DNA of 64,000 bases from Geodermatophilus nigrescens (GCF_900129495.1 NZ_FQVX01000003.1:744001-808000); one strand, 5' to 3'; counted from the first letter of the stretch, positions 35,549 to 44,151 are shown. Notes: generated from the letters alone by a model not told the origin. Program-made: numbers and translations.

Positions 35549-36751
35549 TCAGCGGTAGCCGAGCACGCGGTCCTCGAGCCGGTACACCAGCGCCGGCCCG
35601 GTCACGGAGGTGCGCCCGCCGGGCTCCAGGCCGCCGTCGACGTCGGCGCGTCCGGCCTCCTCGCCGGTGGCGAGGTCGCGGAGCACGAAGCCGCCCTCCT
35701 CGGGCACCCAGACGGCGACGTCCCCGGCCGCGGTCTTCGCCGCGTCCGCGGTGGCCGGCAGGCCCCGGGCGGGCCGCTCCCAGCGGACCTCGCCGGTGGC
35801 CGGGTCGACCGCCCACAGCGTGCCGCGGGCCCACAGCAGCGCGAGGTCGCCGGCGCCGCCCTGCAGGATGCCGCCGTCGCCGTCGCCGTCGCCATCGCCG
35901 TCGCCATCGCCGTCGCCATCGCCGTCGCCGTCGCCCTCGGGGAGGGGCAGCGCCGCCGCCTCGGAGCCGTCGTCGGGCCGGGAGGCCAGCAGCGTGCCGC
36001 CGGCGGCGACGGTGACCAGCCGGTCGGCGCCGACCAGCGTCACCTCGCCGCCGTCGGGCACGGCGACGTCGCGGCTCCACCGCGCCTGGCCGGTGAAGGA
36101 GTCGAACAGCCGCAGCCGGACGGCGTCGGAGCCCGGGCAGCGCTGCAGGAGCGCCACCCCGGAACTGCCGACGGCGGTGTCGGTGAGCCGGCAGCCCTCG
36201 TCCGCGGCGGTGCGCCAGCGGACGTTGTCACCGGTCGGGTCGATCACCACGACGCCGGTGGTGCTGCTGGCCAGCACGGCCTGGCTGGTGCCCTGGATCG
36301 TCGCGTCGCCGCGCAGGCTCAGGTTGCGCGTCCACTGCCGGACGCCGGTGGCCGCGTCGAGGGCGAGTGCCTCGTCGCAGCGGCCGGCGGTGCGGAACAC
36401 CGCCACCACGAGCCCGTCGACGGCGGTGGCGCCGCACAGCTCGGCGTCGTCGCGGCGGTAGTGCCACGCCTCCTCACCGCTGACGGCGTCGTGGGCCACG
36501 AGGCTGCGCTCGCCGGGCACCACGACCCGGCCCTCCTGCACCAGCTGCACGGGCAGGTCCCGGCCATCGGCCGACCAGGCCTGCGCGACCTGCCCGGCCG
36601 GCGTCCCCCCGGGGAGCGGGGACGCCGGCGCGGTGGTGCTGTCGGTGGCCGCGACGCTGGAGCCGCGGTAGAGCAGGACGGCGACCAGCGCCAGCACGAG
36701 CGCGCCCGCCGTCCAGACCCAGACCCGCAGCGGCGGGGGACGCAGCGCCAC
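35549..36751 (-). CDS. PQQ-like beta-propeller membrane-anchored protein with Gly-Asp repeat
   Basis: 400 aa. One N-terminal TM helix (residues 9-27), then a PQQ-like propeller with repeats such as VVPGERSLVAHDAVSGEEAWHY and LALDAATGVRQWTRNL. Similar proteins lie beside the rhlE helicase in mycobacteria (Rv3212). A (Gly-Asp)10 tract interrupts the propeller around residues 273-293, encoded by a 6-base DNA repeat. GTG 36751, 18 bases after the helicase stop on the same strand, so the two are probably co-transcribed. Role unknown; propellers of this sort scaffold outer-envelope proteins. Confidence 0.8.
   Translation of the reverse strand: MALRPPPLRVWVWTAGALVLALVAVLLYRGSSVAATDSTTAPASPLPGGTPAGQVAQAWSADGRDLPVQLVQEGRVVVPGERSLVAHDAVSGEEAWHYRRDDAELCGATAVDGLVVAVFRTAGRCDEALALDAATGVRQWTRNLSLRGDATIQGTSQAVLASSTTGVVVIDPTGDNVRWRTAADEGCRLTDTAVGSSGVALLQRCPGSDAVRLRLFDSFTGQARWSRDVAVPDGGEVTLVGADRLVTVAAGGTLLASRPDDGSEAAALPLPEGDGDGDGDGDGDGDGDGDGDGGILQGGAGDLALLWARGTLWAVDPATGEVRWERPARGLPATADAAKTAAGDVAVWVPEEGGFVLRDLATGEEAGRADVDGGLEPGGRTSVTGPALVYRLEDRVLGYR
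35873..35938. repeat. Hexanucleotide microsatellite (GCCGTC/GCCATC)
   Basis: Ten 6-base units GCCGTC or GCCATC at 35873-35932 and one degenerate unit, coding on the minus strand for alternating Gly and Asp. Mixed GTC/ATC units show the tract has partly diverged. A multiple-of-six repeat keeps frame when it changes length, so length variants would be tolerated in the protein. Confidence 0.85.
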
Positions 36752-36769
36752 CTGCGGACGCGGGCGCCG

Positions 36770-38512
36770 TCAGGCGGCGGACTCGGAGTCGCCGCCCGGG
36801 CCGTCGCCGGAGTCGCCGGAGGACTCGCCCCCGGCCTCGGCGCCCCCGGAGCGGCGACGGGAGCCACCGCGGCGGCGACGGCGGCGGCGCGGGGTGCCGT
36901 CACCGGCGGGCGTGCCGTCACCGGCGTCGGCGGCGTCGGACGGCGCGCCGTCGGCCGGGGCGACGTCCGACGCGGTGCCGGCCTCCGCGGGAGCCGAGCC
37001 GTCGGCGGACTCGCCGCCGCGGGTGCGGCGACGCGAGCGCGACCGCGAGCGGGCCGGCCGCTCGCCGTCCTCCCGGGACTCCTCGCGCGCGGGACCGCGG
37101 CCGGCGCCCTTCGTCTTCTTGCCGGTCTCACCGAGGTCCTCGAGCACCTCGGCGTCGAGGCCCTCGCGGGTGCGCTGCGCACGCGGCAGCCGGCCCTTGG
37201 CGCCCTCGGGCACGTCGAGGTCGGTGTAGACCCACGGCGAGGTGGAGTAGGTCTCCGGCGGGTCGGCGAACGGCAGGTCGAGCGCCTTGTTGATGAGCTG
37301 CCAGCGCGGGATGTCGTCCCAGTCGACGAGGGTGACGGCGACGCCCTCGCGGCCGGCGCGGCCGGTGCGGCCGATCCGGTGCACGTAGGTCTTCTCGTCC
37401 TCGGGGCACTGGTAGTTGACGACGTGGCTGACGCCGGTCACGTCGATGCCGCGGGCGGCGACGTCGGTGGCGACCAGGACGTCGACCTTGCCGCTGCGGA
37501 AGGCGCGCAGCGCCTGCTCGCGGGCGCCCTGGCCGAGGTCGCCGTGCACGGCGGCCGCGGCGAACCCGCGGTCGACGAGCTCGTCGGCGACCTTCTGCGC
37601 GGTGCGCTTGGTGCGGCAGAAGACCATCGCCAGGCCGCGGCCGCGGGCCTGCAGCACGCGGGACAGCAGCTCGGGCTTGTCGAGGTTGTGCGCCCGGTAG
37701 ACGAACTGGGTGGTCTGCGGGACGGTCGAGCCCTCGTCGTTGCCGTGCGCCCGGATGTGGGTCGGCTGGGTCATGAACGACCGCGACAGCGTGACGATCG
37801 GGCCGGGCATCGTGGCGGAGAACAGCATCGTCTGCCGCTTCTCCGGGACCATGGCGAGGATCCGCTCGATGTCGGGCAGGAAGCCCAGGTCGAGCATCTC
37901 GTCGGCCTCGTCGAGGACGAGCACGCGGACCTTGCCCAGGATCAGGTGGCCCTGCTGCGCGAGGTCCAGCAGCCGGCCGGGGGTGCCGACGACGACCTCG
38001 ACGCCGGCCTGGAGTGCCGCGACCTGCGGCTCGAAGGCGCGGCCGCCGTAGATGGCCTTCACCCGGATGCCGCGCTTGGCGCCGGCGGTACTGAGGTCGC
38101 GGGCGACCTGCACGCACAGCTCGCGGGTGGGGACGACGACCAGCGCCTGCGGTACGCCGTCGCCGCCCTCGGCCGCGGGGGCGACGCGCTGCAGCAGCGG
38201 GACGCCGAAGCCGAGGGTCTTGCCGGTGCCGGTGCGCGCCTGGCCGATGAGGTCGTTGCCGGCCAGCGCGAGGGGGAGCGTCAGCTCCTGGATGGCGAAG
38301 GTGCGGGTGATGCCGGCCTCGGCCAGCGCCGCGACGACGTCGGGGTGGACGTCGAAGTCGCTGAACAGCGGGGCGGTCTCGGCGACCGGGGCGCCGCCGA
38401 GCGCCTCGACGGCCTGCTCGACCTGCTCGGGGGCGGGCGCGCCGCTCTCGGCGTGGTCGATCTCGGGGGTGGTGGGGGTGTTCTCGGTGTGGGTGTTCTC
38501 GGTGGAGGTCAG
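36770..38512 (-). CDS. DEAD-box RNA helicase, apparent CTG start
   Basis: 580 aa RNA helicase with all motifs: Q-motif FAIQELTLPLAL, motif I ARTGTGKT, PTREL, DEAD in VLDEADEML, SAT in LFSATMPG, VATDVAARGID and HRIGRTGRAG. The C-terminal 150 residues are basic/acidic low complexity (RSRSRRRTRGG, then Ser/Ala/Asp-rich), typical of actinobacterial RhlE-type helicases for cold and ribosome assembly. The first in-frame ATG/GTG/TTG is GTG 38113, after motif I, so it cannot be the start. The frame begins most plausibly at CTG 38512 (L/M-TSTENTHTEN), with GAGGCGAGA 8 bases upstream. Confidence 0.9.
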   Translation of the reverse strand: MTSTENTHTENTPTTPEIDHAESGAPAPEQVEQAVEALGGAPVAETAPLFSDFDVHPDVVAALAEAGITRTFAIQELTLPLALAGNDLIGQARTGTGKTLGFGVPLLQRVAPAAEGGDGVPQALVVVPTRELCVQVARDLSTAGAKRGIRVKAIYGGRAFEPQVAALQAGVEVVVGTPGRLLDLAQQGHLILGKVRVLVLDEADEMLDLGFLPDIERILAMVPEKRQTMLFSATMPGPIVTLSRSFMTQPTHIRAHGNDEGSTVPQTTQFVYRAHNLDKPELLSRVLQARGRGLAMVFCRTKRTAQKVADELVDRGFAAAAVHGDLGQGAREQALRAFRSGKVDVLVATDVAARGIDVTGVSHVVNYQCPEDEKTYVHRIGRTGRAGREGVAVTLVDWDDIPRWQLINKALDLPFADPPETYSTSPWVYTDLDVPEGAKGRLPRAQRTREGLDAEVLEDLGETGKKTKGAGRGPAREESREDGERPARSRSRSRRRTRGGESADGSAPAEAGTASDVAPADGAPSDAADAGDGTPAGDGTPRRRRRRRGGSRRRSGGAEAGGESSGDSGDGPGGDSESAA

Positions 38513-38731
38513 GGTTCTCGCCTCTGGTCGGCTGGGGGAGCGGCCGGGGGCGACGGTGGCGTCGCCCGGGCGCTCCGCGGTCGGGTGTCGCGGGATGCGT
38601 TCCAGCGCCGACGCGGCCAGCGGACCGGGGAGGACCGGGACGCACCCGGTGCCCGGTGGGGGCTCCTCGGGGCGTCTTCCGACGTTCGTCAGCGCACAGA
38701 TACCAGCGGACCTGGCGGCCCGCCTGTTCCC

Positions 38732-38737
38732 ATGGTA
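38732..38737 (-). promoter_or_regulatory. Predicted -10 element for DEAD-box gene
   Basis: Minus-strand TACCAT fits TANNNT. It would start transcription near 38725, leaving a long untranslated leader to the CTG at 38512. Long leaders are common on cold-induced RNA helicase mRNAs. Confidence 0.4.
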
Positions 38738-38751
38738 GCGCGGGCAGCGGT

Positions 38752-38757
38752 TAGCCT
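38752..38757 (+). promoter_or_regulatory. Predicted -10 element for ferritin-like gene
   Basis: TAGCCT fits TANNNT, leader of about 85 nt to GTG 38853 with GGAGGT just before the start. Confidence 0.4.
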
Positions 38758-38852
38758 CGGCTGCCGCGCGGGGCCACCCGCACCCCGACCGGCCCCGCGG
38801 CGGGCCCTGCGGCCGGTGCCCACCGGCCCCCGACCCCGCCCGGAGGTGGCCC

Positions 38853-39503
38853 GTGACCGCGGCCGACCCGCGAGCCGTCGTCGACCTTCTCGGCGTGCTC
38901 GCCTACGCCGAGCTGACGGCGTTCGACCGGCTGGCCGAGGACGCGCGGATGGCCCCGACGCTCGACGGCCGCGCGGCGCTGGCGCGCATGGCGGCCGCCG
39001 AGATGGACCACCACGACCGGCTCGCCGCCCGGCTCACCGAGCTCGGTGCGGACCCGGCCACCGCGATGGCCCCGTTCGTGCCCGCGCTCGACGGCTTCCA
39101 CGAGGGCACCCGCCCGCGCACGTGGCTCGAGGGCCTGGTGAAGGCCTACGTCGGCGACGGGCTGGCCGCCGACTTCTACCGCGAGATCGCGGGCTCGCTG
39201 CCGGAGCCGGACCGCTCGCTGATCCTCGACGTCCTCGCCGACACCGGCCACGCCGACTTCGCCGTGCGCGAGGTCCGCGCGGCCATCGCCGCGCAGCAGG
39301 CCCTCGCCGGCCGGCTGGCGCTGTGGGGGCGGCGGCTGGTGGGGGAGGCGATCTCCCAGTCGCAGGCGGTCATCGCCGAGCGGGAGGGCCTGGTCGGGCT
39401 CATCGTCGCCGGCACCGGCGACCTCACCGGCATCGCGCGGCTGGTCGACCGGATCACCGCCGCGCACACCGAGCGAATGCGCACCCTCGGCCTCAACCCC
39501 TGA
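38853..39503 (+). CDS. Ferritin-like fold (MiaE-type) protein
   Basis: 216 aa, mostly helical. The first half has E-rich helix pairs: LAYAELTAFDRLAED and AAAEMDHHDRLAARL (E-x-x-H type carboxylate/His ligands), and the second half has VGEAISQSQAVIAEREGL. This is the ferritin-like domain related to tRNA hydroxylase MiaE, found in actinobacteria next to the rhlE helicase. Whether it hydroxylates tRNA is unproven. GTG 38853 with GGAGGT 7 bases upstream. Divergent from the helicase gene. Confidence 0.8.
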   Translation: MTAADPRAVVDLLGVLAYAELTAFDRLAEDARMAPTLDGRAALARMAAAEMDHHDRLAARLTELGADPATAMAPFVPALDGFHEGTRPRTWLEGLVKAYVGDGLAADFYREIAGSLPEPDRSLILDVLADTGHADFAVREVRAAIAAQQALAGRLALWGRRLVGEAISQSQAVIAEREGLVGLIVAGTGDLTGIARLVDRITAAHTERMRTLGLNP

Positions 39504-39657
39504 CACGGCGATCCTCCGGATTGCACCGCGGCCAGGTGCCGTCGCGACCTGCGTGGAGCTCGTCCCGCGCACTCGTCGGGGAGCCTCCGGCCCCCGCTCC
39601 TCGCACGCGCCCCGCCGGGCGGCTCACCTCCTGCGCGAGCCCCCTCCCCTGAGACGG

Positions 39658-39695
39658 CGGGAGGGCGCCCCCGCGGATGCGGGGACGCCCTCCCG
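39658..39695. terminator. Hairpin terminator at DUF3107 3' end
   Basis: Outer stem CGGGAGGGCG/CGCCCTCCCG (39658-39667 with 39686-39695), inner stem CCCCGC/GCGGGG, loop GGAT, one mismatch. It lies 18 bases after the DUF3107 stop on the minus strand and also downstream of the ferritin-like gene. Confidence 0.75.
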
Positions 39696-39712
39696 GACGA
39701 CGTCGTCGGTGC

Positions 39713-39952
39713 TCAGGCGCCGCCGGCGACGAACCCGACCCGGCGCTGGTCGGCCTGGGCGATCTCGACGTAGGCGATCCGGTCGACCGGGACGAGGACG
39801 CGGCGCCCTCGCTCGTCCTCCAGGGTCAGCAGCCCGTCCTTGGTGCCGCCGGACATGGCGGAGGCCACGTCGGCAGCGATCTCGTCGGGGGTCTTCGGGC
39901 TGTCGACGACCAGCTCCCGGGGGGAGTGCTGGACACCGATCTTGACTTCCAC
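39713..39952 (-). CDS. DUF3107 small protein
   Basis: 79 aa, begins VEVKIGVQHSPRELVVD and ends with VDRIAYVEIAQADQRRVGFVAGGA. This is the actinobacterial DUF3107 family (Rv3208A-like), a short mixed alpha/beta protein without known catalytic residues. GTG 39952 is the start because the family consensus begins at VEVKIGV and GGAGG lies 10 bases upstream; the longer ATG at 39976 is unlikely. It lies 96 bases downstream of the TetR gene on the same strand, the order seen in mycobacteria. Function unknown. Confidence 0.85.
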   Translation of the reverse strand: MEVKIGVQHSPRELVVDSPKTPDEIAADVASAMSGGTKDGLLTLEDERGRRVLVPVDRIAYVEIAQADQRRVGFVAGGA

Positions 39953-40048
39953 TCGGGATGCCTCCTCGTGTTGCACGGCTGCCGACCACGCTAGTCCAGC
40001 GCGGGCGACCCGGCCCCGCCGCGGACCTGCGCCGAGAGCGAACGGCGC

Positions 40049-40690
40049 TCAGCCGGCGGCCGGCTCGCCCTCGACCCGGGGGAAGCGGGAGATGCCCCGC
40101 CACGCCAGCGCCGACATCAGCGACACGGCGTCGTCGCGCGAGACCGTGCCCTTCTGCGCCAGCCACCAGCGGGCGCTGCTCTCGGCCAGCCCGGTGAGCC
40201 CGGAGGCGAGCAGGTGGGCCTGCTCCGGCGAGCTGCCGGTGTCGCCGGCGATGACCTCGGCGATCGCCTCGACGCAGGCGCGGTTGCCGCGGTCGGCGAG
40301 CGCCCGCACGTCGTCGTCGTTGCGCAGGTCGGACTCGAACACGAGCCTGAAGGCGCCGCCCTCGGCGTCGATGAAGTCGAAGTACGCGCCGACGGCGCCG
40401 TGCACGCGCTGCCGGTTGTCCTCGGTGCCGGCCATGGCCTCGCGCACCCGGTCGGTGAGCTCGGTGACCTGCTGCTCGAGCAGCGCCAGGTACAGCTCCC
40501 GCTTGCCGGGGAAGTGCTGGTAGAGGACGGGCTTGCTGACGCCGGCGCGGTCGGCGATGTCGTCCATCGCGGCGGCGTGGAAGCCCTGCGCGACGAAGAC
40601 CTCCTGCGCGGCCTGCAGCAGCTGCAGCCGGCGCGCGCCCCGGGGCAGGCGTGACGTGCGGCGCACGGGGACCGGTCGGGAGGGCTGCAT
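40049..40690 (-). CDS. TetR-family transcriptional regulator
   Basis: 213 aa. Short basic N-terminus, HTH (about residues 29-60: FVAQGFHAAAMDDIADRAGVSKPVLYQHFPGKRELY) and an all-helical ligand-binding domain. The position beside DUF3107 and upstream of a divergent alpha/beta hydrolase matches mycobacterial Rv3208, a TetR regulator of lipid or stress genes. ATG 40690; a TAACAT box 10 bases upstream suggests a very short leader. It may repress itself and the divergent hydrolase; no operator was identified. Confidence 0.87.
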   Translation of the reverse strand: MQPSRPVPVRRTSRLPRGARRLQLLQAAQEVFVAQGFHAAAMDDIADRAGVSKPVLYQHFPGKRELYLALLEQQVTELTDRVREAMAGTEDNRQRVHGAVGAYFDFIDAEGGAFRLVFESDLRNDDDVRALADRGNRACVEAIAEVIAGDTGSSPEQAHLLASGLTGLAESSARWWLAQKGTVSRDDAVSLMSALAWRGISRFPRVEGEPAAG

Positions 40691-40746
40691 GGCGCCGGGG
40701 ATGTTACCGGCGGGTCACCCGGCGCACGCGTCCCGGCCGCCTGGCA

Positions 40747-40752
40747 TACCGT
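40747..40752 (+). promoter_or_regulatory. -10 element for leaderless hydrolase gene
   Basis: TACCGT, 6 bases, GTG 40759. It lies 57 bases from the divergent TetR start, so one operator could cover both promoters. Confidence 0.6.
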
Positions 40753-40758
40753 CGCCGC

Positions 40759-41805
40759 GTGCCCGAGGCCTCCCGCGCGCGCACCCGCCGGACTCCCGCG
40801 CCCCCCACCGTGTCGCCGTCGTCGACCGCCCGCTCCTCCGCCGCGGACCTCGCGCTCCCGGCCGAGCCGCCACCGGCCTGGCCGGGCGAGGAGGTCGCGG
40901 TGACCGGCGGGCGGGTGTTCGTCCGCGCCACCCCCTACGCCGGGCCGCCCGAGGGGCCGCGCGAGCGGGCGCTCTACGTGCACGGCCTCGGCGGCGCCTC
41001 CACCAACTGGACCGACCTCGCGGGCCTGCTCGCGCTCCGCTGCGAGGGCTGGGCGGTGGACCTGCCCGGCTTCGGCCGCTCCCAGCCGCCGCCGCGGAGC
41101 TCCTACTCGGTGCGCGGGCACGTGCGGGCCGTCGTCGACGTCCTCGAGCACGTCGCCGCCCAGCCGGGGGAGGCCGCCGGCCGGCCGGTGCACCTGCTGG
41201 GCAACAGCCTCGGCGGGCTGGTCAGCCTGGTGGCGGCCGCGCGCCGGCCGGACCTGGTCGCGTCGCTGACGCTGGTCTCCCCGGCGATGCCGGTCTACCG
41301 GGTGCCCGCCGCGTTCAGCCGGGCGCTGCTGCTGCTCCTGCTGCCGGGCGTGCCCACGCTGGCCGAGCGGCGGCTGGCCGGCGTGACGCCCGAGCAGTCG
41401 GTGCGCGGGATGACGCAGATGTGCTTCGGCGAGCCCGCACGGGTGCCGCGGGAGCGCCTGGAGGCCGCCGTCGAGGAGGCCCGGGAGCGGGCGGCGCAGG
41501 GCTGGGCCAACCGGTCGCTGACCCGCAGCATGCGCGGCCTCATCACCTCCTACCTGCGGGTCGGCCGGGCCAACGCCTGGCGGATGGCCGCGTCGCTGCG
41601 CATGCCGACCCTCGTGGTGTGGGGCGACCGCGACCGGCTCGTCGACCCGCGCCTGGCGCCGCGGCTGGCCGCCGTGGTGCCCGGCGCGCGGCTGCTGGTG
41701 CTCGAGACGGTCGGGCACGTGGCGATGCTCGAGGCGCCCGAGGAGACGGCACGCGCGGTGCTCGGGCTGATGGAGGACGCCGCCGGGGAGGCCCGCGCCG
41801 GCTGA
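40759..41805 (+). CDS. Alpha/beta hydrolase
   Basis: 348 aa. After a disordered N-terminal 50 residues, the hydrolase fold shows ALYVHGLGGASTNW (oxyanion HG), nucleophile elbow GNSLGG, VVWGDRDRLVD (acid) and TVGHVAMLEAP (His). Substrate unknown; position divergent from TetR suggests regulation by that protein. GTG 40759 by leaderless promoter spacing; the open frame runs back to 40651 inside the TetR promoter. Confidence 0.87.
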   Translation: MPEASRARTRRTPAPPTVSPSSTARSSAADLALPAEPPPAWPGEEVAVTGGRVFVRATPYAGPPEGPRERALYVHGLGGASTNWTDLAGLLALRCEGWAVDLPGFGRSQPPPRSSYSVRGHVRAVVDVLEHVAAQPGEAAGRPVHLLGNSLGGLVSLVAAARRPDLVASLTLVSPAMPVYRVPAAFSRALLLLLLPGVPTLAERRLAGVTPEQSVRGMTQMCFGEPARVPRERLEAAVEEARERAAQGWANRSLTRSMRGLITSYLRVGRANAWRMAASLRMPTLVVWGDRDRLVDPRLAPRLAAVVPGARLLVLETVGHVAMLEAPEETARAVLGLMEDAAGEARAG

Positions 41806-41934
41806 CCCGGCCGACGCGCCCTCGCGGTCCTGTCCGATCCCCGCGCCGCCGTGAGAGCCTGATCCCCGGGAAGCGCGGCGTCGCCGTCCGGGTGCGCTGC
41901 GCGACGGCAGGACGAGCGGCGAGGAGGCGGCACC

Positions 41935-42894
41935 GTGGCACGTCCGCCGTCCGGCCGCCAGCCCGAGCCGCTGCGCACCCGCCCCCCGGTGCCGCCCCCG
42001 CCGCGCCCCCGCGACCTGCCGCCGTCCGGCCGGTCCCGGGGCGACGACCCGCGGGCGGACCGCACCCGCCCCCCGGTCGTGCGCCGGCGGCCGGGCCGGC
42101 TGCGCCGCTTCGTCCGCCGGTACGGCTGGCGGGCCTACGCGATCCCGCTGCTCGCCGTCGCCACCGTGCTCACCCTCGTCGACGTCGTCGGCGCCCCGGA
42201 CACGACGCCCGCCGCCTCCACCGGCGCCGCGACCTCCCAGGGGACCCCGGCGGAGGCCCCGGCGAGCACCGGGCCCGCCCCGGCTCCCGCCACGCCGACC
42301 GCGCCGGCCGAGGGCGACGCCGGCCCGACCGACGTCGTCCCCCCGCCCGCGGCGGCCACCTACGTGGAGCAGGGCAGCGGCGAGGTCGCCGTCGTCCCCG
42401 GCAGCTCCGGCGTGTACGGCAGCGGGCCGCTGCAGCGCTTCGTCGTCGAGGTGGAGGGCGGCATCGGCGTCGACGGGCCGACCTTCGCCGCCGCGGTCGA
42501 GGCGACCCTCGGCGATCCGCGGTCGTGGGGGAGCGGCGGGCGGATGTCTTTCCAGCGGGTCGACACCACCGACGTCGGCTCCTACGACTTCCGCGTGAGC
42601 CTGGTCAGCCCCGGCAGCATGGAGCGCTACTGCCCGGGCGTGGGCACCGGCGGCTACACCTCCTGCCGCTACGGCGAGCGCGCGGTCATCAACCTGGCCC
42701 GCTGGGAGACCGCCGTCCCCGACTACCAGGGCGACATCGCCACCTACCGCCAGTACGTGGTCAATCACGAGGTCGGGCACGCGCTCGGCAACGGCCACCA
42801 GCCCTGCCCCGGGCAGGGGCAGCTCGCGCCGGTCATGCAGCAGCAGACGCTGGGCCTCGAGGGCTGCACGAAGAACGCCTGGCCCTTCCCCTGA
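41935..42894 (+). CDS. DUF3152 secreted/membrane metalloprotease-like protein
   Basis: 319 aa. Cytoplasmic Pro/Arg-rich N-terminus, one TM helix (about residues 66-86), Ala/Pro/Thr linker, then a DUF3152 domain with zinc-protease motif H278-E279-x2-H282-ALGNG-H288 (HExxHxxGxxH). Two nearby Cys pairs (RYCPGVG, SCRYGE) may be disulfides. It is the counterpart of mycobacterial Rv3207c. Metallopeptidase activity is likely from the motif but substrate unknown. GTG 41935 with GAGGAGG upstream. It precedes moeZ on the same strand. Confidence 0.88.
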   Translation: MARPPSGRQPEPLRTRPPVPPPPRPRDLPPSGRSRGDDPRADRTRPPVVRRRPGRLRRFVRRYGWRAYAIPLLAVATVLTLVDVVGAPDTTPAASTGAATSQGTPAEAPASTGPAPAPATPTAPAEGDAGPTDVVPPPAAATYVEQGSGEVAVVPGSSGVYGSGPLQRFVVEVEGGIGVDGPTFAAAVEATLGDPRSWGSGGRMSFQRVDTTDVGSYDFRVSLVSPGSMERYCPGVGTGGYTSCRYGERAVINLARWETAVPDYQGDIATYRQYVVNHEVGHALGNGHQPCPGQGQLAPVMQQQTLGLEGCTKNAWPFP

Positions 42895-42985
42895 CCCCGG
42901 CGGGAACAGCGGCGCGTGCCACGCTGTTGTGCGCACGAACGCCGGCCCCCCGCGGGGCCGCTGGTCGCGACCCGAGGAGTCAAGC

Positions 42986-44146
42986 GTGTCCCTGCCACCC
43001 CTGGTGGAGCCCGCCGCCGACCTGTCGATCGACGAGGTCCGCCGCTACAGCCGCCACCTGATCATCCCGGACGTCGGGATGGACGGGCAGAAGCGGCTCA
43101 AGAACGCCAAGGTGCTCGCCGTCGGCGCCGGGGGCCTCGGCTCGCCGGTGCTGATGTACCTGGCCGCGGCCGGTGTGGGCACGATCGGCATCGTCGAGTT
43201 CGACACCGTCGACGAGTCCAACCTGCAGCGGCAGATCATCCACGGGGCCTCCGACGTCGGCCGCTCCAAGGCCGAGAGCGCCCGGGACTCGATCAAGGAG
43301 ATCAACCCCTACGTCGACGTCCGGCTGCACGAGACGCGCCTGGACAGCGACAACGTGATGGGGATCTTCGAGCAGTACGACCTCATCGTCGACGGCACCG
43401 ACAACTTCGCCACGCGCTACCTGGTCAACGACGCGTGCGTGCTGCTCGGCAAGCCCTACGTCTGGGGCTCGATCTACCGCTTCGACGGCCAGGTGTCGGT
43501 CTTCTGGGCCGAGCACGGCCCCAACTACCGCGACCTCTACCCGGTGCCCCCGCCGCCCGGGATGGTCCCCTCCTGCGCCGAGGGCGGCGTGCTGGGCGTG
43601 CTGTGCGCGACCATCGGCGCCATCCAGGCCACCGAGGCCGTCAAGCTGATCACCGGCATCGGCGAGACGCTGCTCGGTCGCCTGATGGTCTACGACGCCC
43701 TGGAGATGACCTTCCGCACCATCAAGGTGCGCAAGGACCCGGAGGCCGAGCCGATCACCGGGCTCATCGACTACGAGGCCTTCTGCGGCGTCGTGTCCGA
43801 CGAGGCCCAGGCCGCCGCGGCCGGCTCGACGATCACCGTCGACGAGCTCAAGGACATGATGGACGCGGGCAAGGACTTCGAGCTCATCGACGTCCGCGAG
43901 CCGAACGAGTACGAGATCGTGTCCATCCCCGGCGCCACGCTCATCCCGAAGGACGAGCTGCTGTCGGGCCGGGCGCTGTCGCAGCTGCCGCAGGACAGGC
44001 CGATCGTGCTGCACTGCAAGACCGGCGTCCGCTCGGCCGAGGTGCTCGCCGCGGTCAAGAACGCCGGCTTCAAGGACGCCGTCCACGTGCAGGGCGGCGT
44101 GACGGCGTGGGCCACGCGGATCGACAAGACGCTGCCCACGTACTGA
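42986..44146 (+). CDS. moeZ: MoeZ adenylyltransferase/sulfurtransferase
   Basis: 386 aa. ThiF/MoeB-type domain (residues about 20-250) with ATP loop VGAGGLGSP and the DGTDNFATRY segment, followed by a rhodanese domain (about 285-386) with catalytic Cys344 in VLHCKTGVRS. It adenylates the C-terminus of MoaD/CysO-like carriers and transfers sulfur for molybdopterin, thiamine or cysteine synthesis. The MoeB zinc CxxC pairs are absent, as in the mycobacterial MoeZ type. GTG 42986 follows GAGGAG; the longer frame from 42929 lacks family likeness. A terminator follows. Confidence 0.92.
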   Translation: MSLPPLVEPAADLSIDEVRRYSRHLIIPDVGMDGQKRLKNAKVLAVGAGGLGSPVLMYLAAAGVGTIGIVEFDTVDESNLQRQIIHGASDVGRSKAESARDSIKEINPYVDVRLHETRLDSDNVMGIFEQYDLIVDGTDNFATRYLVNDACVLLGKPYVWGSIYRFDGQVSVFWAEHGPNYRDLYPVPPPPGMVPSCAEGGVLGVLCATIGAIQATEAVKLITGIGETLLGRLMVYDALEMTFRTIKVRKDPEAEPITGLIDYEAFCGVVSDEAQAAAAGSTITVDELKDMMDAGKDFELIDVREPNEYEIVSIPGATLIPKDELLSGRALSQLPQDRPIVLHCKTGVRSAEVLAAVKNAGFKDAVHVQGGVTAWATRIDKTLPTY

Positions 44147-44151
44147 CGGGA

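Larger units (their letters stand above)
38513..38852. other. 340-bp divergent intergenic region
   Basis: Between the DEAD-box helicase (minus) and ferritin-like gene (plus). It holds two predicted -10 boxes close together (38732-38737 minus, 38752-38757 plus), implying a helicase leader of about 210 nt and a ferritin-like gene leader of about 85 nt. No open reading frame with family resemblance is visible here. Confidence 0.6.

Noticed and set aside
35873-35938. CRISPR-like or RTX calcium-binding repeat
   Set aside because: Units are 6 bases, contiguous without spacers, and the peptide is plain Gly-Asp without the GGxGxDxUx nonapeptide.
38114-38645. 505-codon minus frame starting at 38645 as the helicase N-terminus
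   Set aside because: It is in a different reading frame from the helicase motifs; the helicase frame itself continues to CTG 38512.
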